A DNA stretch of 56,571 nt from positions 1-56,571 of the forward strand of contig CAYJLW010000018.1 in assembly GCA_964370965.1 (NCBI GenBank), read 5' to 3'. The DNA is from CAYJLW01 sp964370965. GTDB lineage: Bacteria > Actinomycetota > Acidimicrobiia > UBA2766. The notes under the pieces were generated by a model. It searched no databases, had not been told where the DNA came from, and saw only the letters and a program-made list of their open reading frames with translations. Of the stretch, positions 26,193-34,037 are shown piece by piece (the first letter of the stretch is position 1; the number at the start of each line of letters is the position of its first letter). Position numbers and translations under genes: made by a program.

Positions 26193-26702
26193 ATGGGGCT
26201 GCACGGGTTCGGCTACCGGCTCGTCTTGCTGGCGCACCTGATATCGGCGGTCGTGGGTTTCGGAGGCGTGCTCCTGAACGGCGTCTACGGGGCGAAGGCG
26301 AAAGCGCGGCGGGGCGGCGAAGGCCTCGCCATCGCCGAGGCGAACTACCAGGTGTCCATGGTGGCGGAGATCTTCATCTACGCCACGCCCGTGTTCGGCC
26401 TCATCCTCGTCCCCCTCAGCGACGGGGTGTACCGCTTCTCCGAACTCTGGGTGTGGCTCTCCGTCGTCGTGTACGTCGTCTCCCTGGCGGTCTCCCTCGG
26501 TGTGCAGCTCCCGACGGTGCGCCGCATGGTCCAGCTCATGCGTGAGCTCGCCGCCGGGGGCCCGCCCCCCGCCGGGGCGCAGGGCCCGCCCCCCCAGGCC
26601 CTCGAGCTCGAGGAACGGGGCAAGCGTGTGGCCATGACGGGGATGGTCCTCGACGTCCTGTTCGTGGTCATCCTCGTCCTCATGGTCTGGAAGCCGACCT
26701 GA
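26193..26702 (+). CDS. four-helix integral membrane protein (DUF2269-like)
   Basis: 169 residues with four predicted membrane helices: residues about 8-30, 55-75, 82-105 and 148-166. The opening (LVLLAHLISAVVGFGGVLLNG) resembles the heme-membrane-like DUF2269 group, which keeps a histidine in the first helix. The function is unknown. A Gly/Pro-rich cytoplasmic loop precedes the last helix. A strong GAGGGAGGAAA ribosome site fixes the ATG. Confidence 0.75.
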   Translation: MGLHGFGYRLVLLAHLISAVVGFGGVLLNGVYGAKAKARRGGEGLAIAEANYQVSMVAEIFIYATPVFGLILVPLSDGVYRFSELWVWLSVVVYVVSLAVSLGVQLPTVRRMVQLMRELAAGGPPPAGAQGPPPQALELEERGKRVAMTGMVLDVLFVVILVLMVWKPT

Positions 26703-26737
26703 TCCCGACGTCCGGGTCCTGAAGGCCCGATCCTCGC

Positions 26738-26743
26738 TACGCT
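26738..26743 (+). promoter_or_regulatory. -10 element for leaderless crotonase transcript
   Basis: TACGCT ends 6 bp before the ATG at 26750, with no ribosome site. Confidence 0.45.
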
Positions 26744-26749
26744 CCCGCC

Positions 26750-27445
26750 ATGGCGATCACCTACGAGCTCGACGGTGCCGTGGCCCACGCCCGCATGGAC
26801 GACGGCAAGGCGAACGTGATCAACGCCGCCTTTCTCGACGACCTCGACGTCGTCCTCTCCCGCTCCGTCGAGGACGGCGTCGGTGCCCTCGTCCTCTGGG
26901 GGCGCGAAGGATTCTTCAGCGGCGGCATCGACATGGCGGTCTTCGACACGCCCGACGTCGCCGAGCGCAGCGCGGTCCTGCAGCGCATCGCCCACACGAT
27001 CCTGGACTTCTGGACGGCGCCCCTGCCCACGATCGCCGCCGTCACGGGTCACGCCATCGCCGGCGGGGCCGTCCTGGCGATGGCCTGTGACTACCGGGTG
27101 GCCGCGGACGTCGACGCCTGGATCGGGCTCACGGAAACGGCCATCGGCCTCGTCCTGCCCACCTGGGCGATGGTCGTGGCGCAGGCGGCGCTGCGGGCCG
27201 ACCGCTGGAACGAGACGATCCTGTTCGCCCGCCGCTACCTCCCCAACGACGCCCGCAAGATGGGCTTCGTCGACGAGGTCGTCACCCACCACCATTTGGA
27301 GCGGCGTGTGCGCGAGGTCGCCGAGGAGGCCGCTGCCCTGCCCACCCCCGTGTTCGCCGCGGTGAAACGGCGGCTGCACCGGGAGGCCCGTCAGCGGGCC
27401 GCTGCCCGGGTCGAGAAGGAGATGACCGCCGACTTCCTACCGTGA
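26750..27445 (+). CDS. enoyl-CoA hydratase/isomerase family protein (short crotonase)
   Basis: 231 residues, at the short end for the superfamily. The oxyanion-hole strands are present: EGFFSGGIDMAVF and AAVTGHAIAGGAVLAMACDY. The first catalytic Glu position of hydratases is not obvious (LTETAIGLVLPTWA), so an isomerase or other acyl-CoA activity is possible. A likely leaderless gene standing alone between the membrane protein and a small convergent frame. Confidence 0.82.
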   Translation: MAITYELDGAVAHARMDDGKANVINAAFLDDLDVVLSRSVEDGVGALVLWGREGFFSGGIDMAVFDTPDVAERSAVLQRIAHTILDFWTAPLPTIAAVTGHAIAGGAVLAMACDYRVAADVDAWIGLTETAIGLVLPTWAMVVAQAALRADRWNETILFARRYLPNDARKMGFVDEVVTHHHLERRVREVAEEAAALPTPVFAAVKRRLHREARQRAAARVEKEMTADFLP

Positions 27446-27580
27446 TGCGGACGCCGGCGCCGGGCAGGGCCGGGGGTTGAGGAAGAACCAGCATTCCTGC
27501 AGGGCGGGGGCGTTGAGGTCGACCGGGTCGTCGCTCGACACGGCCGGGGTCACGGCCGCGCCGTCGCTCCACGTCCCCAT
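27437..27580 (-). CDS. hypothetical small protein, 47 residues
   Basis: An open frame from ATG 27580 to TAG 27437, convergent with the crotonase and overlapping its end by 9 bp. The translation (MGTWSDGAAVTPAVSS..., with QECWFFLNPRP near the end and two Cys) has a balanced composition, unlike most chance frames in such GC-rich DNA. There is no clear ribosome site and I recognise no family. The 27446-27732 interval otherwise holds nothing I can name. Confidence 0.35.
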   Translation of the reverse strand: MGTWSDGAAVTPAVSSDDPVDLNAPALQECWFFLNPRPCPAPASASR

Positions 27581-27732
27581 GGGGGCAAGATCAGCGTCGC
27601 AGTAGGTACCCCTCTACGTTGCCGGGCCGCAACGGGGACCGGCTTCGCTCGCGGGCCCCGGCTCTGCCACGATGTCTCCCTCAGCCGGCGCCGGGCCGGC
27701 GTCAAACGCAACCACACTCAGGGACGGAGAGG

Positions 27733-27954
27733 ATGAGCGACGATCTCGACCTCAACTGGATCAACGGCTTCGCCGCGCGCCACGACCTCGACGGGCTCAC
27801 CCCGGAACTGGTCGACGCTCTGCTCGACCTCGCCGGGAGGGCCGCCCACGACACCGGCGAGCGCCGCAACGCCCCACTGGCGTGCTTCCTGGCCGGCCTC
27901 GCCCTGGCGGGCGGCGCCCGGGCGGTGACGGCGGCGGCGATCGCGGAGTTCTGA
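27733..27954 (+). CDS. small DUF6457-type protein
   Basis: 73 residues, starting MSDDLDLNWINGFAARHDL. It is helical and ends with a Gly/Ala-rich segment (LAGLALAGGARAVTAAAIAEF). This matches what I recall of DUF6457, a small domain often found alone or fused to molybdopterin guanylyltransferase in actinobacteria, but no molybdenum gene is nearby. ACGGAGAGG forms the ribosome site. Convergent with the VOC gene, 13 bp away. Confidence 0.6.
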   Translation: MSDDLDLNWINGFAARHDLDGLTPELVDALLDLAGRAAHDTGERRNAPLACFLAGLALAGGARAVTAAAIAEF

Positions 27955-27967
27955 GGACAGGGGCGGC

Positions 27968-28390
27968 TCAGTCCCCGGTGCCCGCCTGCTCCACGGTGAG
28001 GCCGACCTCCTGGCCGTAGGAGAGCTCGAGGTTGTGGCCGTCGGGGTCCGGGATGATCGCCCAGTAGCCCACGGGCGGCGGGTGATCGAAGGGCCCGAGG
28101 ACGTCGCGGTCCTCGGCACCGGCCTGGGCGCAGAGGCGGTCGACCGCCTCCCGGCTTTCGCACGCCACGCCGAGGTGGTTGAAGCCGGCGAGGCGCGACA
28201 CGGGGTCCGTCTCGATGAGGACGATCACGAAGGGCCGGGTGAGGTCGCTCAGCCACACGACCGTGTGGGCGGTGTCCGGGTCGGCGCGCCGGTGGACCAC
28301 CTGCATGCCTGCGTAGCGGTCGTAGAAGTCGATGCTGCGCTCGGCGTCGACGATCATGAGCGCCACGTGGGTGAGGCCGACGTCCGTCAT
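27968..28390 (-). CDS. VOC-family protein (glyoxalase/extradiol dioxygenase fold)
   Basis: 140 residues. Paired beta-alpha-beta-beta-beta units: LTHVALMIVDAERSIDFYDRYAGM opens the first with a metal His, FNHLGVACES starts the second with another His, and IPDPDGHNLELSYG carries the third His and the Glu ligand. The metal site is therefore complete. Reactions of this superfamily vary (lyases, epimerases, dioxygenases), and the neighbours give no hint of a substrate. Confidence 0.85.
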   Translation of the reverse strand: MTDVGLTHVALMIVDAERSIDFYDRYAGMQVVHRRADPDTAHTVVWLSDLTRPFVIVLIETDPVSRLAGFNHLGVACESREAVDRLCAQAGAEDRDVLGPFDHPPPVGYWAIIPDPDGHNLELSYGQEVGLTVEQAGTGD

Positions 28391-28413
28391 CGCCCCTGTC
28401 TAGTCGCGACCCC

Positions 28414-28686
28414 ACCGTTCTGGGGGGCCCCCGCGCGGGGTTGCGGGGGGGGGGGGGCCCGGCCGGGGAGGGGGGGTGGGCGGGGCCGGGGCGGGGGCGG
28501 GCGCGNNNNNNNNNNCCGCTGCACCCGCTGCTCCTCGCGGCGGTGCGCCTCGCGACCGGCGCCGGCCTGCTCGCGCCGCGGCACGTCGAGGCGGCGCGCG
28601 CCGCCGCGCCCGCCGCGCCCGCCGCCCCCCCCCCCCCGCGCGGCGCCCCCCCCCCGCTACCGCGGGGGGGGGGGCCCCCCAGAACG
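28414..28686. repeat. long inverted repeat with low-complexity G/C filling and a 10-N gap (28506-28515)
   Basis: CCGTTCTGGGGGGCCCCC (from 28414) is complementary to GGGGGCCCCCCAGAACGG (ending about 28686). The intervening 230 bp are homopolymer-rich and include ten Ns, so the sequence may be poor. It lies between the SppA stop and the VOC start and probably corresponds to a terminator; the CCGTTCTGGGG arm resembles that at 20565. No gene is seen in 28391-28720. Confidence 0.55.
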
Positions 28687-28720
28687 GGAAGGGGGCTTGG
28701 CCGCGACGGGGACGGGGCCG

Positions 28721-30037
28721 TCAGCGACGGGCGGCGCAGAGGGTCGACGGGTCGCCAGCGTAGGCGAGCACTTGGCGGTCGAGCATGCAGGCGACGCGCC
28801 CGGCGGGCTGCTTCGCCGCCTTGTGTGAGCGGGCGCCGAAGAGGCCACCGAGGAACCCGGCGGACGTCTCGATCTGGACGACCTGCCAGTCGTCCACGCG
28901 GAGTCCGGCCTTCTTCGCGAGGGCCTCGTAGGCCTCTTGGCGGTTGCCCACCTCGTCGATCAGCTTCAGCTTCAGCGCCGTCTCCTCGTCGTAGATGTGA
29001 GCCCCGAGGACGTTGCGGATGGTCTCTTCGGGGATCTTGCGCGTCTCGGACACCTGGTGCACGAACTGGGCGTACATGTTGTTCACGCCCTCCTGGGTGA
29101 TGCGGATCTCCTCGGGAGTGAGGCGCCGGAACGGGTTGCCCTGATCCTTGCCGGTACCGGCCGTGAAGTAGGACTGTTCGATGCCGTTCTGAGTCGTGAC
29201 CCCCCCGGAGAGGAGGCCGCCGTCCATCTCGGTGACCTTGTCCCAGTACTGGTACGGGCCCTCGATCACGCCGATGGAGCCCGTGGCCGTGCCCACGTCG
29301 GCGAAGATGCGGTCGGCGGCCGACATCGCCCACATCCCCCCGGAAGCGGACATGCCGGCGACAAAGGCGTACACGGGCTTGCCCGTCTGGTCCCGGTAGT
29401 ACTCCACGCCGTCGGCGATGGCGTTCGCCCCGTAGGCCGTGCCTCCGGGGGTGTTCATGTCGAGGACGACGCCGTCGACGTCGTCCTCGTCGGCGGCGTC
29501 GTAGAGGGTCTGCTTCACCTCGTAGCCGTAGGTGACCAGGTCCCCGCCGAGGATTCCCCCGCCGCCCTCGTTGGCGTCGCCGAGGATGACCCCGGTGACC
29601 GGCACGGAGAGCAGGTTGTGAGGGCTGGTGTCGTCCCCGTAGACCCAGGTGGTCGTCTGGTCCCCGACCGTCGTCCCGGCGGCGGCGCCGTCGCCGGCGA
29701 GGCCGCCGAGGAGGACGCTGAAGAAGAGGGCGCCCCCGAAGGAGAGGAGGCCGAAGACGATCCCGATCGTGACGAGGATCGTGGCGGTCTTGGCCGCGAG
29801 CTTCATGAGCGAGACGAAGAACCCCTCGCGCCTCACGGTCGGGCCGGGCGGACCCCAGCCGGGACCCCACACGGGTTGCGGGGGCGGTGTCCACCCGGGC
29901 GGCCCCCAAGCCGGCGGGGGCGTCCATCCGGGCGGGCCCTGCAGCGGTGGGGCCTGCGGGGCGACCCCGGGGGCCGGGGTACCCGGGGCGCCCGGGGTCG
30001 TCTGGTCCGGTGGCTGGTCCGGCGGCTGCGTATCCAC
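28721..30037 (-). CDS. sppA: signal peptide peptidase SppA-type serine protease (S49)
   Basis: 438 residues. A long Pro/Gly-rich N-terminal tail (repeated GPPGWTPPP) precedes one membrane helix (about residues 80-110) and the S49 domain. The catalytic Ser lies in AGMSASGGMWAMSAADRI, and the general-base Lys in GTGKDQGNPFRRLTPEEI, as in Bacillus SppA. It degrades cleaved signal peptides or membrane fragments. The GTG at 30037 is chosen because TAGGAT lies 7 bp upstream as a leaderless -10; the frame extends further without coding character. Confidence 0.88.
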   Translation of the reverse strand: MDTQPPDQPPDQTTPGAPGTPAPGVAPQAPPLQGPPGWTPPPAWGPPGWTPPPQPVWGPGWGPPGPTVRREGFFVSLMKLAAKTATILVTIGIVFGLLSFGGALFFSVLLGGLAGDGAAAGTTVGDQTTTWVYGDDTSPHNLLSVPVTGVILGDANEGGGGILGGDLVTYGYEVKQTLYDAADEDDVDGVVLDMNTPGGTAYGANAIADGVEYYRDQTGKPVYAFVAGMSASGGMWAMSAADRIFADVGTATGSIGVIEGPYQYWDKVTEMDGGLLSGGVTTQNGIEQSYFTAGTGKDQGNPFRRLTPEEIRITQEGVNNMYAQFVHQVSETRKIPEETIRNVLGAHIYDEETALKLKLIDEVGNRQEAYEALAKKAGLRVDDWQVVQIETSAGFLGGLFGARSHKAAKQPAGRVACMLDRQVLAYAGDPSTLCAARR

Positions 30038-30044
30038 GGCGCGG

Positions 30045-30050
30045 ATCCTA
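30045..30050 (-). promoter_or_regulatory. -10 element for leaderless sppA transcript
   Basis: TAGGAT on the minus strand ends 7 bp before the GTG at 30037. It also overlaps the space to the upstream GH94-like gene. Confidence 0.45.
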
Positions 30051-30074
30051 CGACCGGGGACGCCGGAGGTGGTG

Positions 30075-32357
30075 TCACTCGCCGGCGAAGGTCCCCACGG
30101 CGGTCTCGACGCGCCACGGCCCCGGCACCGCCGCCGGCCTCTCGGAGACCACACCGGACGGCGTCGTCTCCAGGCCGAGCACCCGCAGCAGGGCGAGCAG
30201 GGGCCCCGCGTGGGCGTTGGAGTTCATCACCGGGTACTCCGTCATGGGCGTGGCGGGCTGCACGAACGTCTCGCCGGCGCGGTCTCCGAAGTGGGCGTTG
30301 TAGGAGTCCGGCCCGCTCCAGATCCCGTACCAGATGTGCGGGTAGGCGCGGGCGTGGGCGGCGAGCGTCTGCTTCTCCAGGTTCCGCAGCGCGAGCTCGG
30401 CGTCGTGGCGGGCGTATCCCCAGGCGAGGAGGCCGTTGACGGCCGCCCACACCCCGCCGTTGCAGTCCCACCCTGGGGCGAGGATGCCGCCGCGCACGTC
30501 GTGGGGCCGGTCGAGGATGGTGGCGCCCACAGGGGAGGGTTCGTCGCAGTGGGCGGCGATCTCGGTCACGAGACCCCGGCGGTCGTCGGCGCTCCCCGCC
30601 TCCCCGATCAGGCACCAGACCTGGCCGTCCAGGAAGAGGTGGTCCTCGCCGATGGGGCCGCCGGTACCGTCCCAGCCGCGCAGGAACCAGCGGCCCGTCC
30701 AGGCGTCGGCCAGGGCGCGCCGGAGGCCGGCGGCGAAGGCGTCGATCTCGTCGGCGTCCTCGGGGTGGGTCTGGCGCAGGAGGGCCCCGGCCCGGGGGAG
30801 GACGTAGGCGGCCATCGACGTGTTGAAGCCGGACTCGCCCCGGCGGTGGAAGGCGCCGCGCCTGGGTGCCACGGCCGAGATGGGGTCGTTCCAGTCGCCG
30901 CTGCCCACTCGGAGCATGCCGTGGGGGCCGACGCCGACGCCGTCGCGCATCCGCCACCAGGCGAGCAGGATGCGGTCGCGCACCGAGCACGACGCGCCGG
31001 CGTGCGCCGGGTAGAACGGGACCCGCTCGTCGAGGAAGGCCTCGTCGCCTGTCGCCCAGACGTGGTCGGTGAGCGCCCAGAGCAGGAACAGCGGGAGGTC
31101 GGTGGGGGCTTCGTGGATCACGCCCCCTGTGCAGACCCCGAAGCCGGTGTGGGCGTATTCGAGGGCCCCGTCGGGTCGTGTCATGCCCATCATGACCCGG
31201 AGGACGCCGGCCGCGGCCGCCGGGTCGAGATAGCTCAGGGGGACGGCGCTGAGGGCGTAGTCGCGGGGTGCCCCCTGGAGGCCGTGCACGAAGCCGTACG
31301 CCGAGCCCTGCGTCACGTAGGCGGCGCCGAAGTAGTCGTCGTGCGTGCGGGCGCCCCGGAGGTAGGCGCCGTGCCAGAGCGTCTCGCGGGCGAGCGCCGG
31401 CGCGTCGGGGATCGTCACCCGCAGCGGCGGTCGCTCGGGGACGGCCTCGCGGGCGGCGGCGATCGTCTCCGCAGGGTTCTCCCCGGCCGCCACGTCCACG
31501 AGGCAGACGGCGAGGCGGACGAGCTCCTCGTCGGCGGTGAGCGCCGTGGTCAGGGCGACGTCGCTCCCGGACATGTCCGCGTCCACCTCACGGTCGTCGA
31601 GCACGGCGACGACGACGGCGGGGAGCGTGGGGTCGTGCCACGCCGGTGTGGTGCGGGGCCTCGTTGTGCGGCGGGTCGTGGCCACGGCGGCGCGGAGCTC
31701 GGGACACCACGCGGCGCGCATCCGCATGCGAGCCCCGAGGGCGTGACGGAGGCCCTCGGTGGTGGCCCGTACGGCAGCCGTCCCGCTGAGCATTGCCCGC
31801 CAGCGCAGCCGTTGCGACGCGGACAGGGCGGCGGGGGCGGGCACGGGCCGGCTCATGAGGGCGCCCACGAGGAGCGGGTAGGGGGTGAGACGCCACGCTT
31901 CCGTGAGCAGCCCCCCGGCGCCGCCCCGCACGGTGACGTCGATCCGGAGGGCGGGGACGTCACCGGCGGGCGTCCACACACGCCGGCGGATCTCGGGGGA
32001 GCCGGCCGCGCCGCCGGTGAGACGCCACTCGGCACCCCCGACCGTCCAGCGGGCACGGATCCCGGCGGGGTCCGCGGCCGGGTCCAGGGTGTTGCCGGCG
32101 GCGTCCCGGAGGGACCACATGCGCCGGGGCCGGGCCGGGGTGAGGCGCACGAAGCCCCGCGCTGTGGCCCACAGCGTCGTCCACCCGCCGGCGTGGGCGG
32201 TGGCGGTGACACGGGCGTTGCCGAGTTGGTGCCAGGGCGCGCCCGGGTCCCCCCCGGGCAGCACGGCTCCTTCTCCCCCCGCGCCGGGCGCCCGGTAGTC
32301 GAAGCAGGGCAGCCCCGTGTCGTCCTGTCCCCATACCCCGAACCGACCGCCGTCCAT
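30075..32357 (-). CDS. GH94-like glycoside phosphorylase (glycosyltransferase 36 family)
   Basis: 760 residues. An N-terminal beta domain opens with FGVWGQDDTGLPCFDY and PWHQLGN, matching the start of cellobiose- and chitobiose-phosphorylase-like proteins. The (alpha/alpha)6 barrel carries GSGDWNDPIS, whose second Asp is the catalytic acid of GH94 enzymes. Late in the protein, WDCNGGVWAAVNGLLAWGYAR resembles the phosphate-binding side. Proteins of this family phosphorolyse beta-linked oligosaccharides. It is shorter than cyclic glucan synthases and has no membrane helix or signal peptide, so it is cytoplasmic. ATG 32357 follows AAGGGG. Confidence 0.8.
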   Translation of the reverse strand: MDGGRFGVWGQDDTGLPCFDYRAPGAGGEGAVLPGGDPGAPWHQLGNARVTATAHAGGWTTLWATARGFVRLTPARPRRMWSLRDAAGNTLDPAADPAGIRARWTVGGAEWRLTGGAAGSPEIRRRVWTPAGDVPALRIDVTVRGGAGGLLTEAWRLTPYPLLVGALMSRPVPAPAALSASQRLRWRAMLSGTAAVRATTEGLRHALGARMRMRAAWCPELRAAVATTRRTTRPRTTPAWHDPTLPAVVVAVLDDREVDADMSGSDVALTTALTADEELVRLAVCLVDVAAGENPAETIAAAREAVPERPPLRVTIPDAPALARETLWHGAYLRGARTHDDYFGAAYVTQGSAYGFVHGLQGAPRDYALSAVPLSYLDPAAAAGVLRVMMGMTRPDGALEYAHTGFGVCTGGVIHEAPTDLPLFLLWALTDHVWATGDEAFLDERVPFYPAHAGASCSVRDRILLAWWRMRDGVGVGPHGMLRVGSGDWNDPISAVAPRRGAFHRRGESGFNTSMAAYVLPRAGALLRQTHPEDADEIDAFAAGLRRALADAWTGRWFLRGWDGTGGPIGEDHLFLDGQVWCLIGEAGSADDRRGLVTEIAAHCDEPSPVGATILDRPHDVRGGILAPGWDCNGGVWAAVNGLLAWGYARHDAELALRNLEKQTLAAHARAYPHIWYGIWSGPDSYNAHFGDRAGETFVQPATPMTEYPVMNSNAHAGPLLALLRVLGLETTPSGVVSERPAAVPGPWRVETAVGTFAGE

Positions 32358-32447
32358 GGCCCCTTGATAGCCGAAGCACCCGGTTGCACGGCGGGACGCC
32401 GCGGGGTTGCATGGGGGGAGTTGCCAGACCCGTCCCGCGAGGTGCCG

Positions 32448-33722
32448 ATGCGTGTCGCCGTGATCGGGGCCGGCCCCGCCGGCCTCACCGCTGCCGCCCG
32501 GCTCCGCGCGGGTGGCGCCGACGTCGTCGTCTACGAGCGGGAGGCGGCGGTCGGGGGTCGCACCCGGACGATCCGATTCGACAACGGTCACGTGCTGGAC
32601 GCCGGCGCCGGCTGGATCGGCTCGTTCTACCGCCGCTACCTGGCGTTCCTCGACGACCTCGGGATGCGGGGCGACCTCGTGACCCTGGACATGGGAGCCC
32701 ACGCGGGCCTCTCGGAGCACGGCCGGCGGGCGCCCGCGCCCCTCACGCCCCTCGGCGTGGTCCGCACCGGCTTCCTCCCCTGGGCGGAGAAGGCCCGCCT
32801 CGTCGCCTGGTTCGTCCGCCTCGTCTGGTCCGAGCCCGTGGCGCACCTCGTGGGCGACCCCCGTCATGACGCCGAGGACGCGGCGACCTATCTGCGGCGC
32901 GAGGTCGGGCCCCGGGCCGTGGACACGGTCTTCCGCCCCGCGTTCTCGGCCGTGTTCTCCGACCTCGGCGAGTTGTCGGCGGCGCTCGTGCGTTCCTGGG
33001 GACGCGCCGCCGCCGGGGCCCGCTTCTTCGCTCTCGCCGGCGGCATGGACTTACCCTGGCGCCGGGTCGCGGGCAGCCTCGACGTCCGCGTGGCGACGCC
33101 GGTCGGGGCCGTGCGCGTGCGCCCCGGCGGGCGGGTCGACGTCGTCCCGGCCTGGGGGGAGGCCGACGTCTACGACGCCGTGGTCGCCGCCGGCCCGCTG
33201 CCGGAGATGCTGGACGTGGTGTCCGGCTGGGAGCCGCCGGCGTGGTTCCGGGACGTGCGGTACGCGCCCCACGTCCGGGTCTACGCCATGCGGGCGGTTC
33301 CCACGCCCGCCGCCGACACGCACCCGCTCGAGACGGACGCCGACGTGGTGTCCGTCTCCCGCGGTTCCGGGAGGCTGTGGGGGACGTGTCCCACGGGCCG
33401 GTCGGCGGCGGTGGCGGGGTCGGCGGGGCCGTGGAGCACGGCCCTCATGGACATGCCCGACGGCGAGGCTGCGGCCAGGGTTTGGGCGCGTGCCCGCCAG
33501 GTGGACACGGACCTCTTCGCTCTCGAGGAGGCCGACGAGGTGGCCGTCATCCGTTGGCCCTACGCCGTCCCCGTGTTCGCCCCCGGGCGGTTCCGGCGCC
33601 TCGCCGACGTCGTGCAGCGGCCCCCGGTCGTCTTCGCCGGGGACTGGCTCTCACAGCCCTGCATGGAGGGCGCCGTCCGTTCCGGGGAGGCGGCGGCCCG
33701 CGTCCTTCTCGAGCCGGGGTAG
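32448..33722 (+). CDS. FAD-dependent amine oxidase/protoporphyrinogen-oxidase-like protein
   Basis: 424 residues. The N-terminal dinucleotide motif VAVIGAGPAGLTAAARL is followed by VVVYEREAAVGGRTRT, the FAD-diphosphate signature of the amine-oxidase family. The C-terminal VVFAGDWLSQPCMEGAVRSGEAAA is the second FAD contact. Substrate unknown; close family members desaturate or oxidise amines, carotenoids or porphyrins. It is divergent from the GH94-like gene and ends 16 bp from a convergent small gene. Confidence 0.87.
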   Translation: MRVAVIGAGPAGLTAAARLRAGGADVVVYEREAAVGGRTRTIRFDNGHVLDAGAGWIGSFYRRYLAFLDDLGMRGDLVTLDMGAHAGLSEHGRRAPAPLTPLGVVRTGFLPWAEKARLVAWFVRLVWSEPVAHLVGDPRHDAEDAATYLRREVGPRAVDTVFRPAFSAVFSDLGELSAALVRSWGRAAAGARFFALAGGMDLPWRRVAGSLDVRVATPVGAVRVRPGGRVDVVPAWGEADVYDAVVAAGPLPEMLDVVSGWEPPAWFRDVRYAPHVRVYAMRAVPTPAADTHPLETDADVVSVSRGSGRLWGTCPTGRSAAVAGSAGPWSTALMDMPDGEAAARVWARARQVDTDLFALEEADEVAVIRWPYAVPVFAPGRFRRLADVVQRPPVVFAGDWLSQPCMEGAVRSGEAAARVLLEPG

Positions 33723-33738
33723 GCCGCCGCCGGTGGGG

Positions 33739-34017
33739 TCAGCTCGCCCGCAGCGCCGGCCGGCCCTCCCCCTCGAGGATGGCGAGGATGCGGTCGTTCT
33801 GGGAGCGGATCTCGCCGGTCTGGGTGAGGATGCGCTCGTTCTGGGCACGCACGACGCGGATCTCGGCGAGCATCCGCTTCGCCGGGAACGAGTCGGGCAG
33901 GCGGTCCATGAGCCGGTCGACGAGCGATCCTCCGGCGCGGCGGGCGAGGGTGCGCAGGCCGAGCGCGAGGAGCACTGTGACGGTGACGGTGAACGCGAGG
34001 CGTTTCAGGGTCTTCAT
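33739..34017 (-). CDS. small membrane-anchored coiled-coil protein
   Basis: 92 residues. The N-terminal hydrophobic helix (residues about 6-24) is followed by a basic stretch and a heptad-rich tail (AEIRVVRAQNERILTQTGEIRSQ) that should form a coiled coil. I recognise no family. It starts 20 bp after the crotonase stop and may also have its own leaderless promoter (TAGCCT at 34025-34030). It could be a structural or scaffold peptide. Confidence 0.65.
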   Translation of the reverse strand: MKTLKRLAFTVTVTVLLALGLRTLARRAGGSLVDRLMDRLPDSFPAKRMLAEIRVVRAQNERILTQTGEIRSQNDRILAILEGEGRPALRAS

Positions 34018-34024
34018 CCGCCGC

Positions 34025-34030
34025 AGGCTA
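34025..34030 (-). promoter_or_regulatory. possible leaderless -10 element for the coiled-coil gene
   Basis: TAGCCT on the minus strand ends 7 bp before the ATG at 34017. Read-through from the crotonase gene is equally possible. Confidence 0.35.
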
Positions 34031-34037
34031 CCGGCTC

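Noticed and set aside
29649..32447. Plus-strand open frame upstream of the FAD oxidase
   Set aside because: Antisense to sppA and the GH94-like gene. Only the part from 32448 onward shows a family motif and a ribosome site.
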